Source: Blepharisma japonicum
Lineage: Eukaryota > Ciliophora > Heterotrichea > Heterotrichida > Blepharismidae
Reading direction: 5' to 3'
NCBI GenBank assembly: GCA_949751835.1
Contig: CATKHK010000064.1
Coordinates: 186,001-250,000 of the forward strand
Length of the DNA: 64,000 bases
In this document: one piece after another, positions 11,169-20,906 of the stretch
Position numbering within the stretch: position 1 is the stretch's first letter
Layout: each line of letters starts with the position of its first letter
The notes under the pieces: model-generated
What the model was told of the DNA's origin: nothing
The model's database searches: none
Seen by the model: only the letters and a program-made list of their open reading frames with translations
Program-made: the position numbers and the translations under genes

Positions 11169-12659
11169 ATGTTTGATGCTCAGCCACTTCCAGCTAGGCC
11201 AGTTTCTGGGCAACCTATTCGAAATTCTCAAACTAGTCATCCTCCAGTATTAATCACCTTGGGTGGATACAACCCTTTAGCAAGCGGAAACTGAAATGAT
11301 TATGGATGTGGGAAAATTCGAGAAACAAGATTTATTCAATCAAATCCTTTTAGTGGAATAATAAAGAATCCTCCCCCAGCTACGATGCTGTATTTCCCTT
11401 GCCCTAAGTGCTCAAATCAGTGCTATGATGGCGGGTTATGTAAGAAAGTTGTATGCAGATGTGGAAAAATTATTATGAGGAATGAAAATGATGCAATTTC
11501 AGAAATACCTACTCTCACGTCTAGCGGGTTTCAAGATGTTTTTTCAATATGCAACAATACTTTACCTCCTAATACAAGATTTCCTGAGCTTCAGTCAATC
11601 ACTTTAGGAATATTTCGAGAAAACCTACCATTGACATTATTATCAGGCGGCAGAGTAAACTTCAAGAGTATTTTTATTCAATTTTTGGCTCCTTATTTTT
11701 CATCCCGTTTACGATGTTTAGGAGTCGGGGATTATTTTAAATGTGAAAACGTGAAATTCAAAGTTTTGGGGTGCCGCTGTAATTTTGGACTAATCACTCA
11801 AAATACTGTAATAAATTGCTATGATATATTGACTGAAAACCAAGTACAAAAAGTACAAATTTTGCCTATTTATCCTTCACAGATAAACCCAATGATATTT
11901 TCAACTGTTTTTCGAGATTATTTTAATAGTGGCCAAAAGCATTTGCATATGAGCCAATATCTTTATTTGAATAGAATGGAATATGTGATCACTGCCAGTG
12001 AGCCTATGAATGGACTTGTCGGAAGAGAATCACAATTTTTCTTTGAAGGAGAACCTCTAATACATCTTCAAAGTGTGTCCTTTTCATGCTTTATTGAAGA
12101 TTTGCCTATTCAATATCACAGAATGGCTAGAAATGCTATTATTTATGAATTGGTTAATTGCTATGTAATCCCTTATTTCCAAGGAATGAAACGATTAGTA
12201 TGTCAAGGGCAAGTTTTATCTATAAATGGGCTTGATTTTATTATATCTTCTTGTTTTCCTCAAAAGGGACTAATCATGGATGATACACATATTATGTTTG
12301 ACTGCTCTTTGCGTGCGAGGAATCCTAATCTAGCTTACGTGCTAGAAAGCAGTCGTGTATGGCTGAATTCTGGACTCATTGATATGGATGTTGCACTTGC
12401 TGAATTGGAGCAAAGCATTGAAACGATAAATTCTCATCGAGTAAGGGCTGCTCCAAGAGATTTAGTTGAAACTTTTCCTATTAGAGAAATTAGGCAGAAC
12501 GAAGAAGGGCTGGATAAATGCACAGTGTGCTACTGTGAGTACGAGCCTGGAGATAAAATCAAAACTTTGCCATGCAGTCATTTTTACCATGACTTTTGTA
12601 TTGACCAGTGGCTTAACCGTAGTAATGTATGTCCATTGTGCAAGTATAAAATTGAATAG
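11169..12659 (+). CDS. RING-H2 zinc-finger protein, probable E3 ubiquitin ligase, 496 aa
   Basis: The gene starts at ATG 11169 (MFDAQPLPARPVSG). An in-frame TGA at about 11292 is read as Trp, so the ORF is longer than a standard-code search shows. A Cys cluster near residues 76-100 (CPKCSNQCYDGGLC...CRCGK) may bind zinc. The last 50 residues are a canonical C3H2C3 RING-H2: CTVCYCEYEPGD...LPCSHFYHDFCIDQWL...CPLC. The middle (about 300 residues) is not recognised. E2-dependent ubiquitin transfer is expected from the RING; the substrate is unknown. It ends at TAG. Confidence 0.8.
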
Positions 12660-12716
12660 CTTTAATTAAGAAAAGCCTATACTCTATTATTTCCTCAATG
12701 ATAAAATTAATTTAAA

Positions 12717-13556
12717 TTAAAATGTCTTAACAGAGCATCTTGACTCCATGCAGTCTCTTCTCTTTTTAAGGATTTTTTCTTCCTTTTTCTGCTTCATAAG
12801 TCTAAGCTCGCCTTGTAGCATGCTTACAGCTTCTTGTAAATGGTCTTCTTTCACTTCAAGTTCTTTTGTTTTTCTAAATATTTTTTACACTTTGTTCACA
12901 TGAATTTCATCTTCTTTATTTTTTAAAATGCTGTGAAATAATTCTAAAGTTTCTTCAGAAGCTCTTGATTTATGCTGAAAAGCAATCAAAGATTGTTGAT
13001 TGATGTAAAAGTCGGATTGAAGCTTATCAAGTTTCTCTCTCAACTGAAGTTCAGAATTTTTTGAAAATTGTAATTGATTGTTTAAATCTTGCTGAGCAAT
13101 TGCAAACTGTTTATTAATTTCTTCAATATTTTCGTCTTTTTCATCAATGACATTCTTAAGGCGATGAATTTCTATATCTTTTTGATCCAAGGATTTATCT
13201 AAATATTTCTAACCTCTTTTTTCGATTTCCTTTTTTAAGTTTGCTACTCTAAGATCCCATTCTATGCTTTCTTGGTCTCTTTGGTTTTTTTTATTTCTTA
13301 ACTTCAGCTTAAGAGCTTGTATTTCTTCACTTACTGTCACATAAGAATCTTTTAACGATTTAAAATTCATTGCTGTTTTAGTGTTTTCATTTCTGAGTAT
13401 AATGTTGTTGTCTTTTTCAATTTTTAAGAGTTTTTTAGTTGATTTTAATTCTGTTACCAGTTTTTGGTTAACCTCTTCACTATTTTTAAGCATCTCTTCA
13501 TATTTTAAAATTTTCTTAGTCAAATTTCTTGCCTCTTCCATTTTATAATTATTCAT
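12717..13556 (-). CDS. Coiled-coil protein, 269 aa, two 15-nt introns
   Basis: Two minus-strand ORFs are joined by a 15-nt intron at 13213-13199 (GTTAGAAATATTTAG), whose removal skips an in-frame TAG and gives EKRDKSLDQK. A second intron at 12888-12874 (GTAAAAAATATTTAG) skips a TAA and adds the last 52 residues, ending KTF and TAA at 12719-12717. Total coding length 810 nt is a multiple of three. The protein is a near-continuous charged coiled coil (MEEARNLTKKILKYEEML...). Function unknown. Its 5' end lies 22 bp from the 3' end of the ABCG gene on the same strand. Confidence 0.75.
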
Positions 13557-13578
13557 AAATAAATTGTATTAAAATTAT

Positions 13579-15348
13579 CTAAAGCCTGAACTTTCTTGCC
13601 AATTTGACCAAACATAAATACGCAAATCCATGTGTTCCAATAGCCAAAATTGCCAATGCTAAAATATTCATCCCTAACGAGATTTTAAGGTCATAAAAGT
13701 CGTTAGGGTCGCACATAGGATTGCTGCCACATTTGGCTTGGTCCCATGTGTTAAATTCATTAATCATAGCTCCTCCCCACGAGTATTTAAACATCGACAT
13801 ATACTCAAGCCAGATTAAATAATCTGGGATATTGTTATAATTGATGAAAAACCCAGCAAAAAGAAGTTGCACAATCAATAAGAACGGAGCTGCTGCTGAA
13901 GCTGCTTGAATATTAGGAATTGAAATGACTAAGAAATTACCCCAGCCTCTTGCATCTAACTCTACAAGCACCGCAATTGCTACAAAAATAAAAATTTGTT
14001 CAGCCTTATCCAAGCTTAGCCCAACCCCCAAGTATACCAAAAAGATAACCAAAACTCTTACAATGATATCTACAGGTGCTTCAAAAAGGAGCTTGCTTAA
14101 ATAATATGCATGAGGTCTATAGGTCTTACTTGCTTGCTCTCTTATAAACATTGCTTTTTCATCTGCATAAGCTCCTGAAGAGTTGACAGCCATAAAAGCA
14201 ATATATACGAGGACAAAGAAAATTACACCAGCTCTATCTGATACACTTGTTGAGCTGTGCCCATCACAGATTTGATAGAAAGCCATAAGGGTCAGGAGAA
14301 TGAAAATCACATTTGCAACGACTTTAAATACAAAAATGAGTTTGTTTCTGGTAAGGTTTTTAAGAATACGTCCACCTAAAGCCATTAGCTCTTCCCAAAA
14401 AGTAGATTCTTTTGTTTGTAAAGCATGTCGTACTTCACGTTGCTCGACAACTTCGTTATCAGGAACGATCGCATTACTGAAAATCTCCATTCTTGATTCA
14501 TAAGAATCATCAATTGGACTAAGTAATCCTAAAAGATGCTCAGCTGGGTTGCTAAATTTTGGACATGGAAATCCTAAGTCCCCAAAATGTTTTATTGCAT
14601 CTTTTGCATCTCCATGGAACATCATGTATCCTCCAGCCAAAAGCAAAACCTGGTCAAAGCTTGCATAAATAAAAGAATTTGGCTGATGGATCGTGCATAC
14701 AACTGTGATTCCTTTTTTAGCCAAGTCATTTAATTTGTCAACTAAGTTTTCTGAGTTGTAAGAGTCCAGACCAGTTGTAGGCTCATCAAGAAACAGAATA
14801 GCTGGATCTGTAAGCATTTCAATGCCTATCGAGACTCTTTTCTTTTCTCCTCCAGAAATACCCTTTTTCAGAACTCCTCCTACTTCTGACTTGCGACAAT
14901 TGTGAAGCTCTAAATCTTTGATGACCTGCTCAATACGGTCTTTCCAAATTTCAGCAGGAAGCCTAAGCTTAGCTGTAAAGGTTAAAACTTCTTCAACAGT
15001 CATCGACTCCATGATGACGTCGTCCTGCATGACGTAACCAGTGATAGAATTAAAATCAATGGACTTACGTGAGTTTCCATTGACCAAAACGTCACCTGTT
15101 ACCTTTAGACCTTTGAGATAGTAACGACGGTTTGAAAGGAAGTTAAGCATTGTCGTTTTTCCACAGCCTGATGGTCCCATAATAGCTGTGAAGGAGCCTG
15201 CTCTCATTGTTCCACTGACGTTATTTATGATAACCTTATCGTCTATAGGAAGATTTTCTTTGAGACGGCGCTTTTTTTCTGTCTTAGAGAGAGGACCTTT
15301 CACAGAAAAGTCTTGCCAAGTAATATCTACTCCGGAAATTTCAGACAT
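13579..15348 (-). CDS. ABCG (White-type) half-transporter, copy 1
   Basis: The N-terminal nucleotide-binding domain has Walker A GPSGCGKTTMLN (about residue 60), ABC signature ISGGEKKR and Walker B ILFLDEPTTGLDS, then the H-loop CTIHQP. The C-terminal half holds about six membrane helices, the reverse NBD-TMD order that defines ABCG. Half-transporters work as dimers and export lipids, sterols or pigments; the substrate cannot be told. The start at 15348 (MSEISGVDITWQD) is chosen over the ATG 39 nt upstream because it aligns with the paralogue at 20907 (MSEITGVDITWQD). 589 aa, ending in TAG. Confidence 0.93.
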   Translation of the reverse strand: MSEISGVDITWQDFSVKGPLSKTEKKRRLKENLPIDDKVIINNVSGTMRAGSFTAIMGPSGCGKTTMLNFLSNRRYYLKGLKVTGDVLVNGNSRKSIDFNSITGYVMQDDVIMESMTVEEVLTFTAKLRLPAEIWKDRIEQVIKDLELHNCRKSEVGGVLKKGISGGEKKRVSIGIEMLTDPAILFLDEPTTGLDSYNSENLVDKLNDLAKKGITVVCTIHQPNSFIYASFDQVLLLAGGYMMFHGDAKDAIKHFGDLGFPCPKFSNPAEHLLGLLSPIDDSYESRMEIFSNAIVPDNEVVEQREVRHALQTKESTFWEELMALGGRILKNLTRNKLIFVFKVVANVIFILLTLMAFYQICDGHSSTSVSDRAGVIFFVLVYIAFMAVNSSGAYADEKAMFIREQASKTYRPHAYYLSKLLFEAPVDIIVRVLVIFLVYLGVGLSLDKAEQIFIFVAIAVLVELDARGWGNFLVISIPNIQAASAAAPFLLIVQLLFAGFFINYNNIPDYLIWLEYMSMFKYSWGGAMINEFNTWDQAKCGSNPMCDPNDFYDLKISLGMNILALAILAIGTHGFAYLCLVKLARKFRL

Positions 15349-15744
15349 TAGTTTTATTGTTGGAGAAAAATGATGATTTGAAGTCACCTAATTAATGGCA
15401 TAATATGAAATTTTAGTAGTAAAATTTTGATTGAAGTATAATGATATTTTGTTTGTTCTCTGATCCTAGTTATAAAATTTTGTTTTTTAACTTGAAAAAT
15501 TGTTAATATTTAAGACACTGTAAAAAATTTATGAATAGTAGCTTCAAAAATAAATCAAACACTTGAAGAAATTTAATCTTTACAGTTTTTAAAAATCTAA
15601 AATCTTTTCTACGCAATATATCTTATCTTAACTAAGAGATAAATTGTAAAAATATTTAATCCATAAGAGTTAGACTAATAAAACAAATTTATCAACTACT
15701 TAAAAAATATTAAATTGAAAAATATTTAAAGCGAAACTATAAGA
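15349..15744. other. Intergenic, no feature seen
   Basis: AT-rich stretch upstream of ABCG copy 1 and downstream of the first 119-aa gene. No ORF or conserved motif was recognised. Confidence 0.45.
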
Positions 15745-16104
15745 TTAAGGGAATCCAACCACAGATTCATGGTATGGAACCATATTGCATGATAATTTAG
15801 GATAGACAGTGTTGTCAAATTCGAAATTGTGATTTTCTTGTTCTATTTCCCATCCCCATTTATGTTCTCTAAGTACTTGATATCCGCCCAAAAAGAAGAA
15901 TGAAAATAAGCCAATCCTCATCATTGCAATATGATTAAACACTACTTTCTGTCCATTTCTTTCAAAAGTCACTCCAGGTAGAAGCAAATATCTATTGTTA
16001 GGGAGCACATTCCTTGGTATTAATCCAGGAATTTCAAATGGAACGCGTCGTCTGAGAGCGTCCTTTTCCCATGTCATAAGCTGAGTCCAGGTAAATCTGG
16101 GCAT
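15745..16104 (-). CDS. Unrecognised 119-aa single-TM protein, copy 1 of 3
   Basis: This is a small protein with a conserved layout: an N-terminal basic/aromatic segment starting MPRFTWTQLMTWE, the motif IPGLIPRNVLPNNRY, one probable membrane segment (MRIGLFSFFFLGGYQVL, residues about 62-78), a short acidic/aromatic stretch and a C-terminus ending MVPYHESVVGFP. Two relatives lie at 16633 and 19206. I do not recognise the family. The layout would suit an accessory subunit of a membrane complex such as a mitochondrial respiratory complex, but that is only a guess. Ends at TAA. Confidence 0.72.
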   Translation of the reverse strand: MPRFTWTQLMTWEKDALRRRVPFEIPGLIPRNVLPNNRYLLLPGVTFERNGQKVVFNHIAMMRIGLFSFFFLGGYQVLREHKWGWEIEQENHNFEFDNTVYPKLSCNMVPYHESVVGFP

Positions 16105-16632
16105 TATCTAAATTATTATTTACCTATGCAAAGATCATCATTTTAGACAAATTAAGAATAAATTTAAGTACTCATTTATTTGAGAAAAGAGGCAATTAAA
16201 CTGAATTAAGCGATGAAGTTTATTATTAGTTATGAATATCAACTAGGTAATTCAAGATTTTCAAGCTTAGTGTTTGATTAGCCATTTTAGCAGATTCTTG
16301 TCAGACTATTTATTGCCATTAAATTTAAATCATAATTATTTCATTTAAATATGTCAAAATTGATCGTATCTTAAAAATTTAATGAGACTATTTGTAAGTA
16401 AATGATAGTAAAAACCCAAACTATAGAAATTAGAAGAGTTGAAGCTTTATTAAAATGCAAACTTTATAACACTGTAATTGAGGTTCAACCGATCAAGACC
16501 ATAAATAAATAATAGAAAACTGGTTTAATATTCTTTTGTAATCTAATAATAAAAAATCGATTTATTATTTCTATGTAAAGACTGTATTATCCACATAACT
16601 CATTTTTCTATTTAAGAATTAAACTATTAGTT
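16105..16632. other. Intergenic with duplicated upstream block
   Basis: No ORF seen. At 16280-16322 it holds a block (AGCCATTTTAG...TATTGCCATTAA) that recurs at 17042-17085 upstream of the second 119-aa gene. It may be a shared regulatory element or a relic of the tandem duplication. Confidence 0.45.
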
Positions 16633-16992
16633 TTAAGGGAATCCAACAACTGATTCGTGATAAGGAACCATGTTGCTGGATAATTTAGGGTAGACAGAGT
16701 TGTCAAATGAGAAATTATGGTGTTCAATTTCATTTTCCCACCCCCATTTTGCAGGTCTCAAGACTTGGTAACCAGCTAAGAAAAATAATGCAAAAAATCC
16801 AATCCTTACCATTGAAATGTGGGTAAATATTACCTTTTGCCCATTTCTTTCAAAGCTTACACCTGGACGGATCAGGTATCTATTGTTTGGAAGTTCTTCT
16901 CTTGGTATCAAACCTGGGATTTCCAGTGGGACACGTCGTCTAACAGCTTCTCTTTCCCAAGTCATAAGTTGAGTCCACGTAAATTTTGGCAT
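16633..16992 (-). CDS. Unrecognised 119-aa single-TM protein, copy 2 of 3
   Basis: Same length as the neighbour at 15745 and very similar along its length: MPKFTWTQLMTWE, IPGLIPREELPNNRY, a membrane segment MVRIGFFALFFLAGYQVL and the C-terminus MVPYHESVVGFP. The tandem same-strand arrangement points to a local duplication, with both copies kept intact. Function unknown. Ends at TAA. Confidence 0.72.
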   Translation of the reverse strand: MPKFTWTQLMTWEREAVRRRVPLEIPGLIPREELPNNRYLIRPGVSFERNGQKVIFTHISMVRIGFFALFFLAGYQVLRPAKWGWENEIEHHNFSFDNSVYPKLSSNMVPYHESVVGFP

Positions 16993-17672
16993 TTTCTAAT
17001 ATTGCTTATAATTTCGCCATTTTCAAATAACTTGCTTGTCCAGCCATTTTAGTAAACGCTTATTAGACCATTTTATTGCCATTAATATTTTATGTCTAAA
17101 AACTATCTTCAAATCCTCTTTTCTCTTAGAATTGCTCGAAATTCTTTAAGAAGCATTGAATATTCAGCGTGACTTTTTATTTATAAATAATTGATTTCAA
17201 CTATAGATAAGGTGACAAATCAAGAGTAATTTAATTCTAATAGCTGAGCCTATAATTTTACAGCTCTAATAGAGATAGTAAAATATCAAAATTAAAGCAA
17301 TTTTATATAATACTAACAATGTTTGAGCTTACTTAAAAGATAGGTAATTATAATGCAAAATAATTTTTACTTTAATAAAATATCTAAGCAAAGCTATGCT
17401 TTTCCCATGCACTCAATATTATAGCAATAGTATCTCTCAATATTACAGCAATCAAATATATATATAAAAATCAAAATTAGATTAACAAATGATAATAATT
17501 ATAATGCCCTGGCTATTAAAAATACAAGAATGATTTGTAATTTAAACATATCTAGCATAATAAAAATTTATTATTAACTTTATTCATAATTAATTGATTA
17601 ATAAAATCATAAAAGGAAAAATTTTGGCATGAAAATCAAGCGAGACAACAATATGATGCAAATTGGGGTCTT
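16993..17672. other. Intergenic with duplicated block and short repeats
   Basis: No ORF was recognised. Contains the second copy of the conserved block (17042-17085, 50 bp upstream of the start at 16992) and a 17-bp direct repeat at 17412. The rest is AT-rich. Confidence 0.45.
17412..17452. repeat. Imperfect 17-bp direct repeat
   Basis: CTCAATATTATAGCAAT at 17412-17428 recurs at 17436-17452 with one mismatch, separated by 7 bp. It may be chance in AT-rich DNA. Confidence 0.45.
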
Positions 17673-17875
17673 TTAAACGGGAGAAACTCTAGGATATTTA
17701 TAATATACGAACTTTTACTTTTATAGGGCAAGAATTTGAGAAGTCTTAGTGAAATAACTGAATGTCATTTTAAACATATAATGGATCTATTCTATTGAAA
17801 TAATCTTTTATTAATTTTGGACATTTGACATAACGGATTCCTATTTTTAAATATCCTAGAGTTTCTCTTGATTAA
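17673..17875. mobile_element. MITE-like element with TTAA flanks and terminal inverted repeats
   Basis: A 20-bp sequence at 17681-17700 (GAGAAACTCTAGGATATTTA) occurs as its perfect reverse complement at 17847-17866. Just outside each arm is TTAA (17673-17676 and 17872-17875), and the flanking TTTTAA also matches. The ~195 bp between the TTAA copies has no coding capacity. TTAA target duplication and a CCTAG-containing inverted repeat are hallmarks of piggyBac-type elements and their MITEs. Germline MITEs are described in Blepharisma, but whether this belongs to a known one cannot be told here. Confidence 0.6.
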
Positions 17876-17987
17876 AAGAGCTATAAATTTATTATTTATA
17901 ACACTTAAAAAAGGCACATAAGAATCTTTTGGAGAAATTAATTAAAGTTCACGAATGACTGTAAGTTAGTTAAACATAAGAATATAA

Positions 17988-18952
17988 GTGCTAATAATCT
18001 GGTGCGAAGCAAACGATGATTGCAATAAGCTTTGTGATCAGCTGAATAATTTGATGAACGAAACTGATGATAGGAAAATACAATTAAGGCAGCTAGATTT
18101 GAACATCAGATCTTTATCAGTGAATTTATTTCAAGCTAATTTGGAATTTGACTAATGATTTGGATCAACGAATCAGAATTGGATATATGAAAATAAAAAA
18201 CTCAGTAATAAACACATCAATGTCAAGCAGCAAAAAAACATATCAAAAATCCCAAAGAAATTATAATCAAGCTGTTAATGAAGTTGAGAATTATGAAAAT
18301 ATCTTAGTTGGGGCTCAAGAAGCACTGAGAAATATAAAATCAAAGCATTCTATATCGAGATCAAAAAGTTTTTCTAATTTATCTGAGTTAGAAGAAAGCT
18401 CTGAAGAATTAAGAAGAAGTTGCTAGATAATAAACTCTTAGGGAATAGTAAAGAGCTTGCAATAGATATTTACGATTTGATAAAAAGGAATATAAATGAA
18501 GCATTAAAGCCGAAAATAATTTGGAAAAAAATTAACAAATTGAAGAAAAATCATAGAAAGGGGCACAAAATAACTGAAGATAGAATAGATTATACCATAA
18601 AGTATCAAAAGCTCAGGGGCTTATTAGGAGAAGAAAAGATTTCTCAAAAAATGTGGTATGGACTGGAACGAAGCTCTTGAGAAAAGGAAAATGCTAAAAT
18701 TAATGCTAAAAGAAGAATTTGAGCAAAAATTAAAACAATTCAAGCTATTATACAAAAGTATAAAGCAGAGCCTGAATTTTTGACATTTTGAGGGAAGAAA
18801 GAGAGAATTTAGCAGCCGAATTGGAATTATGATATATTAAGATAGAAGAGGAAAAGAAGGTAAGAGTAAATATTACAAACAAAAGAAAGAATTTAAAGCG
18901 AGACATTGAAGATATCGAAATACAAATTGGGACTGCCAGGATGAACTTATAA
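17988..18952 (+). pseudogene. Broken coiled-coil protein gene
   Basis: Coiled-coil coding sequence continues on the plus strand through three frames. It runs from about 18015 (DCNKLCDQLNNLMNE) to a TAA at 18153. It resumes one frame on at about 18148 (NDLDQRIRIGYMKIK) to a TAG at 18424, then from 18420 (LLDNKLLGNSKE) with two or three TGA-Trp codons to a TAG near 18810. It resumes again from 18806 (NLAAELELWYIKIEE) to TAA 18950-18952. A 16-nt GT...AG stretch (GTGAATTTATTTCAAG, at about 18120) could explain the first shift, but no intron fits the others. No clear ATG start. Most likely a decayed gene; uncorrected assembly indels are the alternative. Confidence 0.55.
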
Positions 18953-19205
18953 GTTGAAAATCACTTTAAAAGGCTATAGAAAGGCTAATAATTTGAGTTA
19001 TTTAACTCTTAGTAACTTAAACTTTAATGCCTATATTATAAGAACTATTTTTATTTTAGATAATTGACTCGCAACCAATTTGAGACATTACATACTAATA
19101 AAATACTAAAAGAAGAGAAAATAATTATCAACAACTTTTAATTCTTCATCCTTTCTAATTTGTTCAAAATATATAGATTTTAAAGTAACTTAAAGATAAG
19201 TTATC

Positions 19206-19568
19206 TTATGGGTATCCAAACACGGATTCATGGTAAGGAACTTGGCGACATGATAATTTGTCATAGACGATATTATCATACTCAAAGTTATGGTGCTCTT
19301 GCTCGTTGTCCCAGCCAACCTTCATGATTCTGTTCACTTGATATCCTCCTAAGAAGAAAAGAAGCCACATACCGTAGCGAGCTCTTGCTCTGTGGGAAAG
19401 AAGAGTTTTTTCCCCATTTCTTTCGTAAGTCACTGTTGGTCCAAGAATCGATCTATTATTTGGGAGCTCTGCCCTTGATACCAGTCCAGGAATTTCCAAT
19501 GGAACGCGCCTTCGAACAACTTCTCGTTCCCATGTCATCAGTTGAGTCCATGTAAATCTTGCTGCCAT
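19206..19568 (-). CDS. Unrecognised ~120-aa single-TM protein, copy 3 of 3
   Basis: The more diverged member of the family at 15745 and 16633: MAARFTWTQLMTWE, IPGLVSRAELPNNR, a membrane segment YGMWLLFFLGGYQVN and C-terminus QVPYHESVFGYP. The start at 19568 is preferred over the ATG at 19607 because it aligns with the paralogues. Its upstream region lacks the conserved block found upstream of the other copies and is instead occupied by a uL24 pseudogene. Ends at TAA. Confidence 0.68.
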   Translation of the reverse strand: MAARFTWTQLMTWEREVVRRRVPLEIPGLVSRAELPNNRSILGPTVTYERNGEKTLLSHRARARYGMWLLFFLGGYQVNRIMKVGWDNEQEHHNFEYDNIVYDKLSCRQVPYHESVFGYP

Positions 19569-19659
19569 TATTAATTGGCCTAAAGAATGAGTCTGGAATG
19601 ATCTCAAGATTAAAATATTTTAAAAGAAGATTAGAATTATGATTAATCGATGAAGAAAT

Positions 19660-20047
19660 GTTTTTCTTAGGTTGTTTTCCTTTGCTTTTGTTATGAGCAG
19701 CCTTTGTTTCAATAAGGTTCGTTCTCTCTATGCTAATTTTTAGTTTGCTGATGTAAATGTTGATAGGCGGATTGGGATATGAACAGTTTGACCATTCTTT
19801 TTGCTTATATAAGTCTTTCAATGTGGACCCTGAATTTTTTTCTGTAAACCCTGATAACTTGCCGGCAAAGGTTTTTTTGAGATCTCAAACTGTGATTATT
19901 TCATTGCATTTGCGAATAGGCATTGATCTTACCTTATATTTGTCACGTAGCTCTTTAGATAAGGGCTTTCTTCCAATTTGAAGGAGCTGCGAAATTATGT
20001 TGTTTAGATTTTCTTCTTAAGTTGCTTACAGAAGAATCCTACTCCAT
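19660..20047 (-). pseudogene. Decayed ribosomal protein uL24 (eukaryotic L26) pseudogene
   Basis: The minus strand keeps recognisable uL24/L26 signatures in order: VSNLRRKSKQHNFAAPS (compare the family's VSSxRRKxRKxxFxAPS), then PLSKELRDKYKVRSMPIRK, then a degraded middle, then ISKLKISIERTNLIETKAA...KSKGK matching the C-terminal SKVVITKLKLDKDRK region. It is broken: a TAG as the third codon after the candidate ATG at 20047, a frameshift between the APS and RKPLSKEL segments with loss of a few residues, and loss of the VVRG core of the KOW motif. A functional copy must lie elsewhere in the genome. Confidence 0.7.
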
Positions 20048-20906
20048 CCAAATAATATTTCAAAAGAAGATAGAATTCAAATATTTTAATCTGAAGATTA
20101 TAGTAGAGACTTTATACAACTCTAAAACATAAAAACATGAAAACCCTTAACCTTAAAAGAGATCAAAATAGCACTTGATTGAGTGAAATTAAAAAATTAG
20201 CTATAAATTATTTAATCTCGTAAAAAAATTAGCAAATACAATAATTTGGGGCAATTTTTCAATTTTAGAAAATTTTAGGTTTAATCCTTAGTTAGAAAAA
20301 TTAAAAGAAAGGCAAATTATAAAAGCTTAATAATGACATAAAAAACGACTGAAAATAAAAGATTATGATTTAAAGAAGGAAAATTGATCATTAAAGATCA
20401 ATTTCAAGAAAAGCAAGTCAAAGAATTTTGCAAAATTTTCAAATGTCATTTGCCTTGACTTTTTAGATAAATGGCTTCCAAAAAATGGAACTGACCGCCT
20501 GATGCTAGTAATCCTTTCTTTTCAATTGTTAAAATAAGAATTATGCAAAAATACTCAGTATTTAATCCTAAAAAATTATTTCCTTCAAAGGTCCTAAAAA
20601 TTCAAAAAAAAAATTTTCTCCAACAGCCAAGACAAAACTTTGGATTTAACCGCAAAATTCTACCAAATCGCTGCCCATAGCATTTGCAGAATTATGTGAA
20701 GTTTTTTATTTATTCTAAGCCCTCCAACTTTAGTAAAATTTGAATTTTAAAATCTTCTTCATAACGCTTAGATTTAGTAGTTTTAAGCTAAATCTCTTTT
20801 AGTCTTTCATAATTCTTAAAAATTCTTCAAAAATCTTTCAATTTTGGGAAAACTGTTACCAAACACATTGATTTCTTGACCATTTTTTTTCTCCAATATA
20901 ATACAA
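20048..20906. other. Intergenic, no feature seen
   Basis: About 860 bp of AT-rich sequence between the uL24 pseudogene and ABCG copy 2. I found no convincing ORF or repeat. Promoter elements of the ABCG gene are expected near its right end. Confidence 0.4.

Noticed and set aside
19456-19821. Minus-strand 121-aa ORF partly overlapping the third small-TM gene
   Set aside because: It is a frame through the uL24 pseudogene running on into the out-of-frame small gene, not a gene of its own.
20146-20157. CCCTTAACCTTAA stretch resembling telomeric repeats
   Set aside because: Only one irregular unit; no tandem array of a ciliate telomere repeat.
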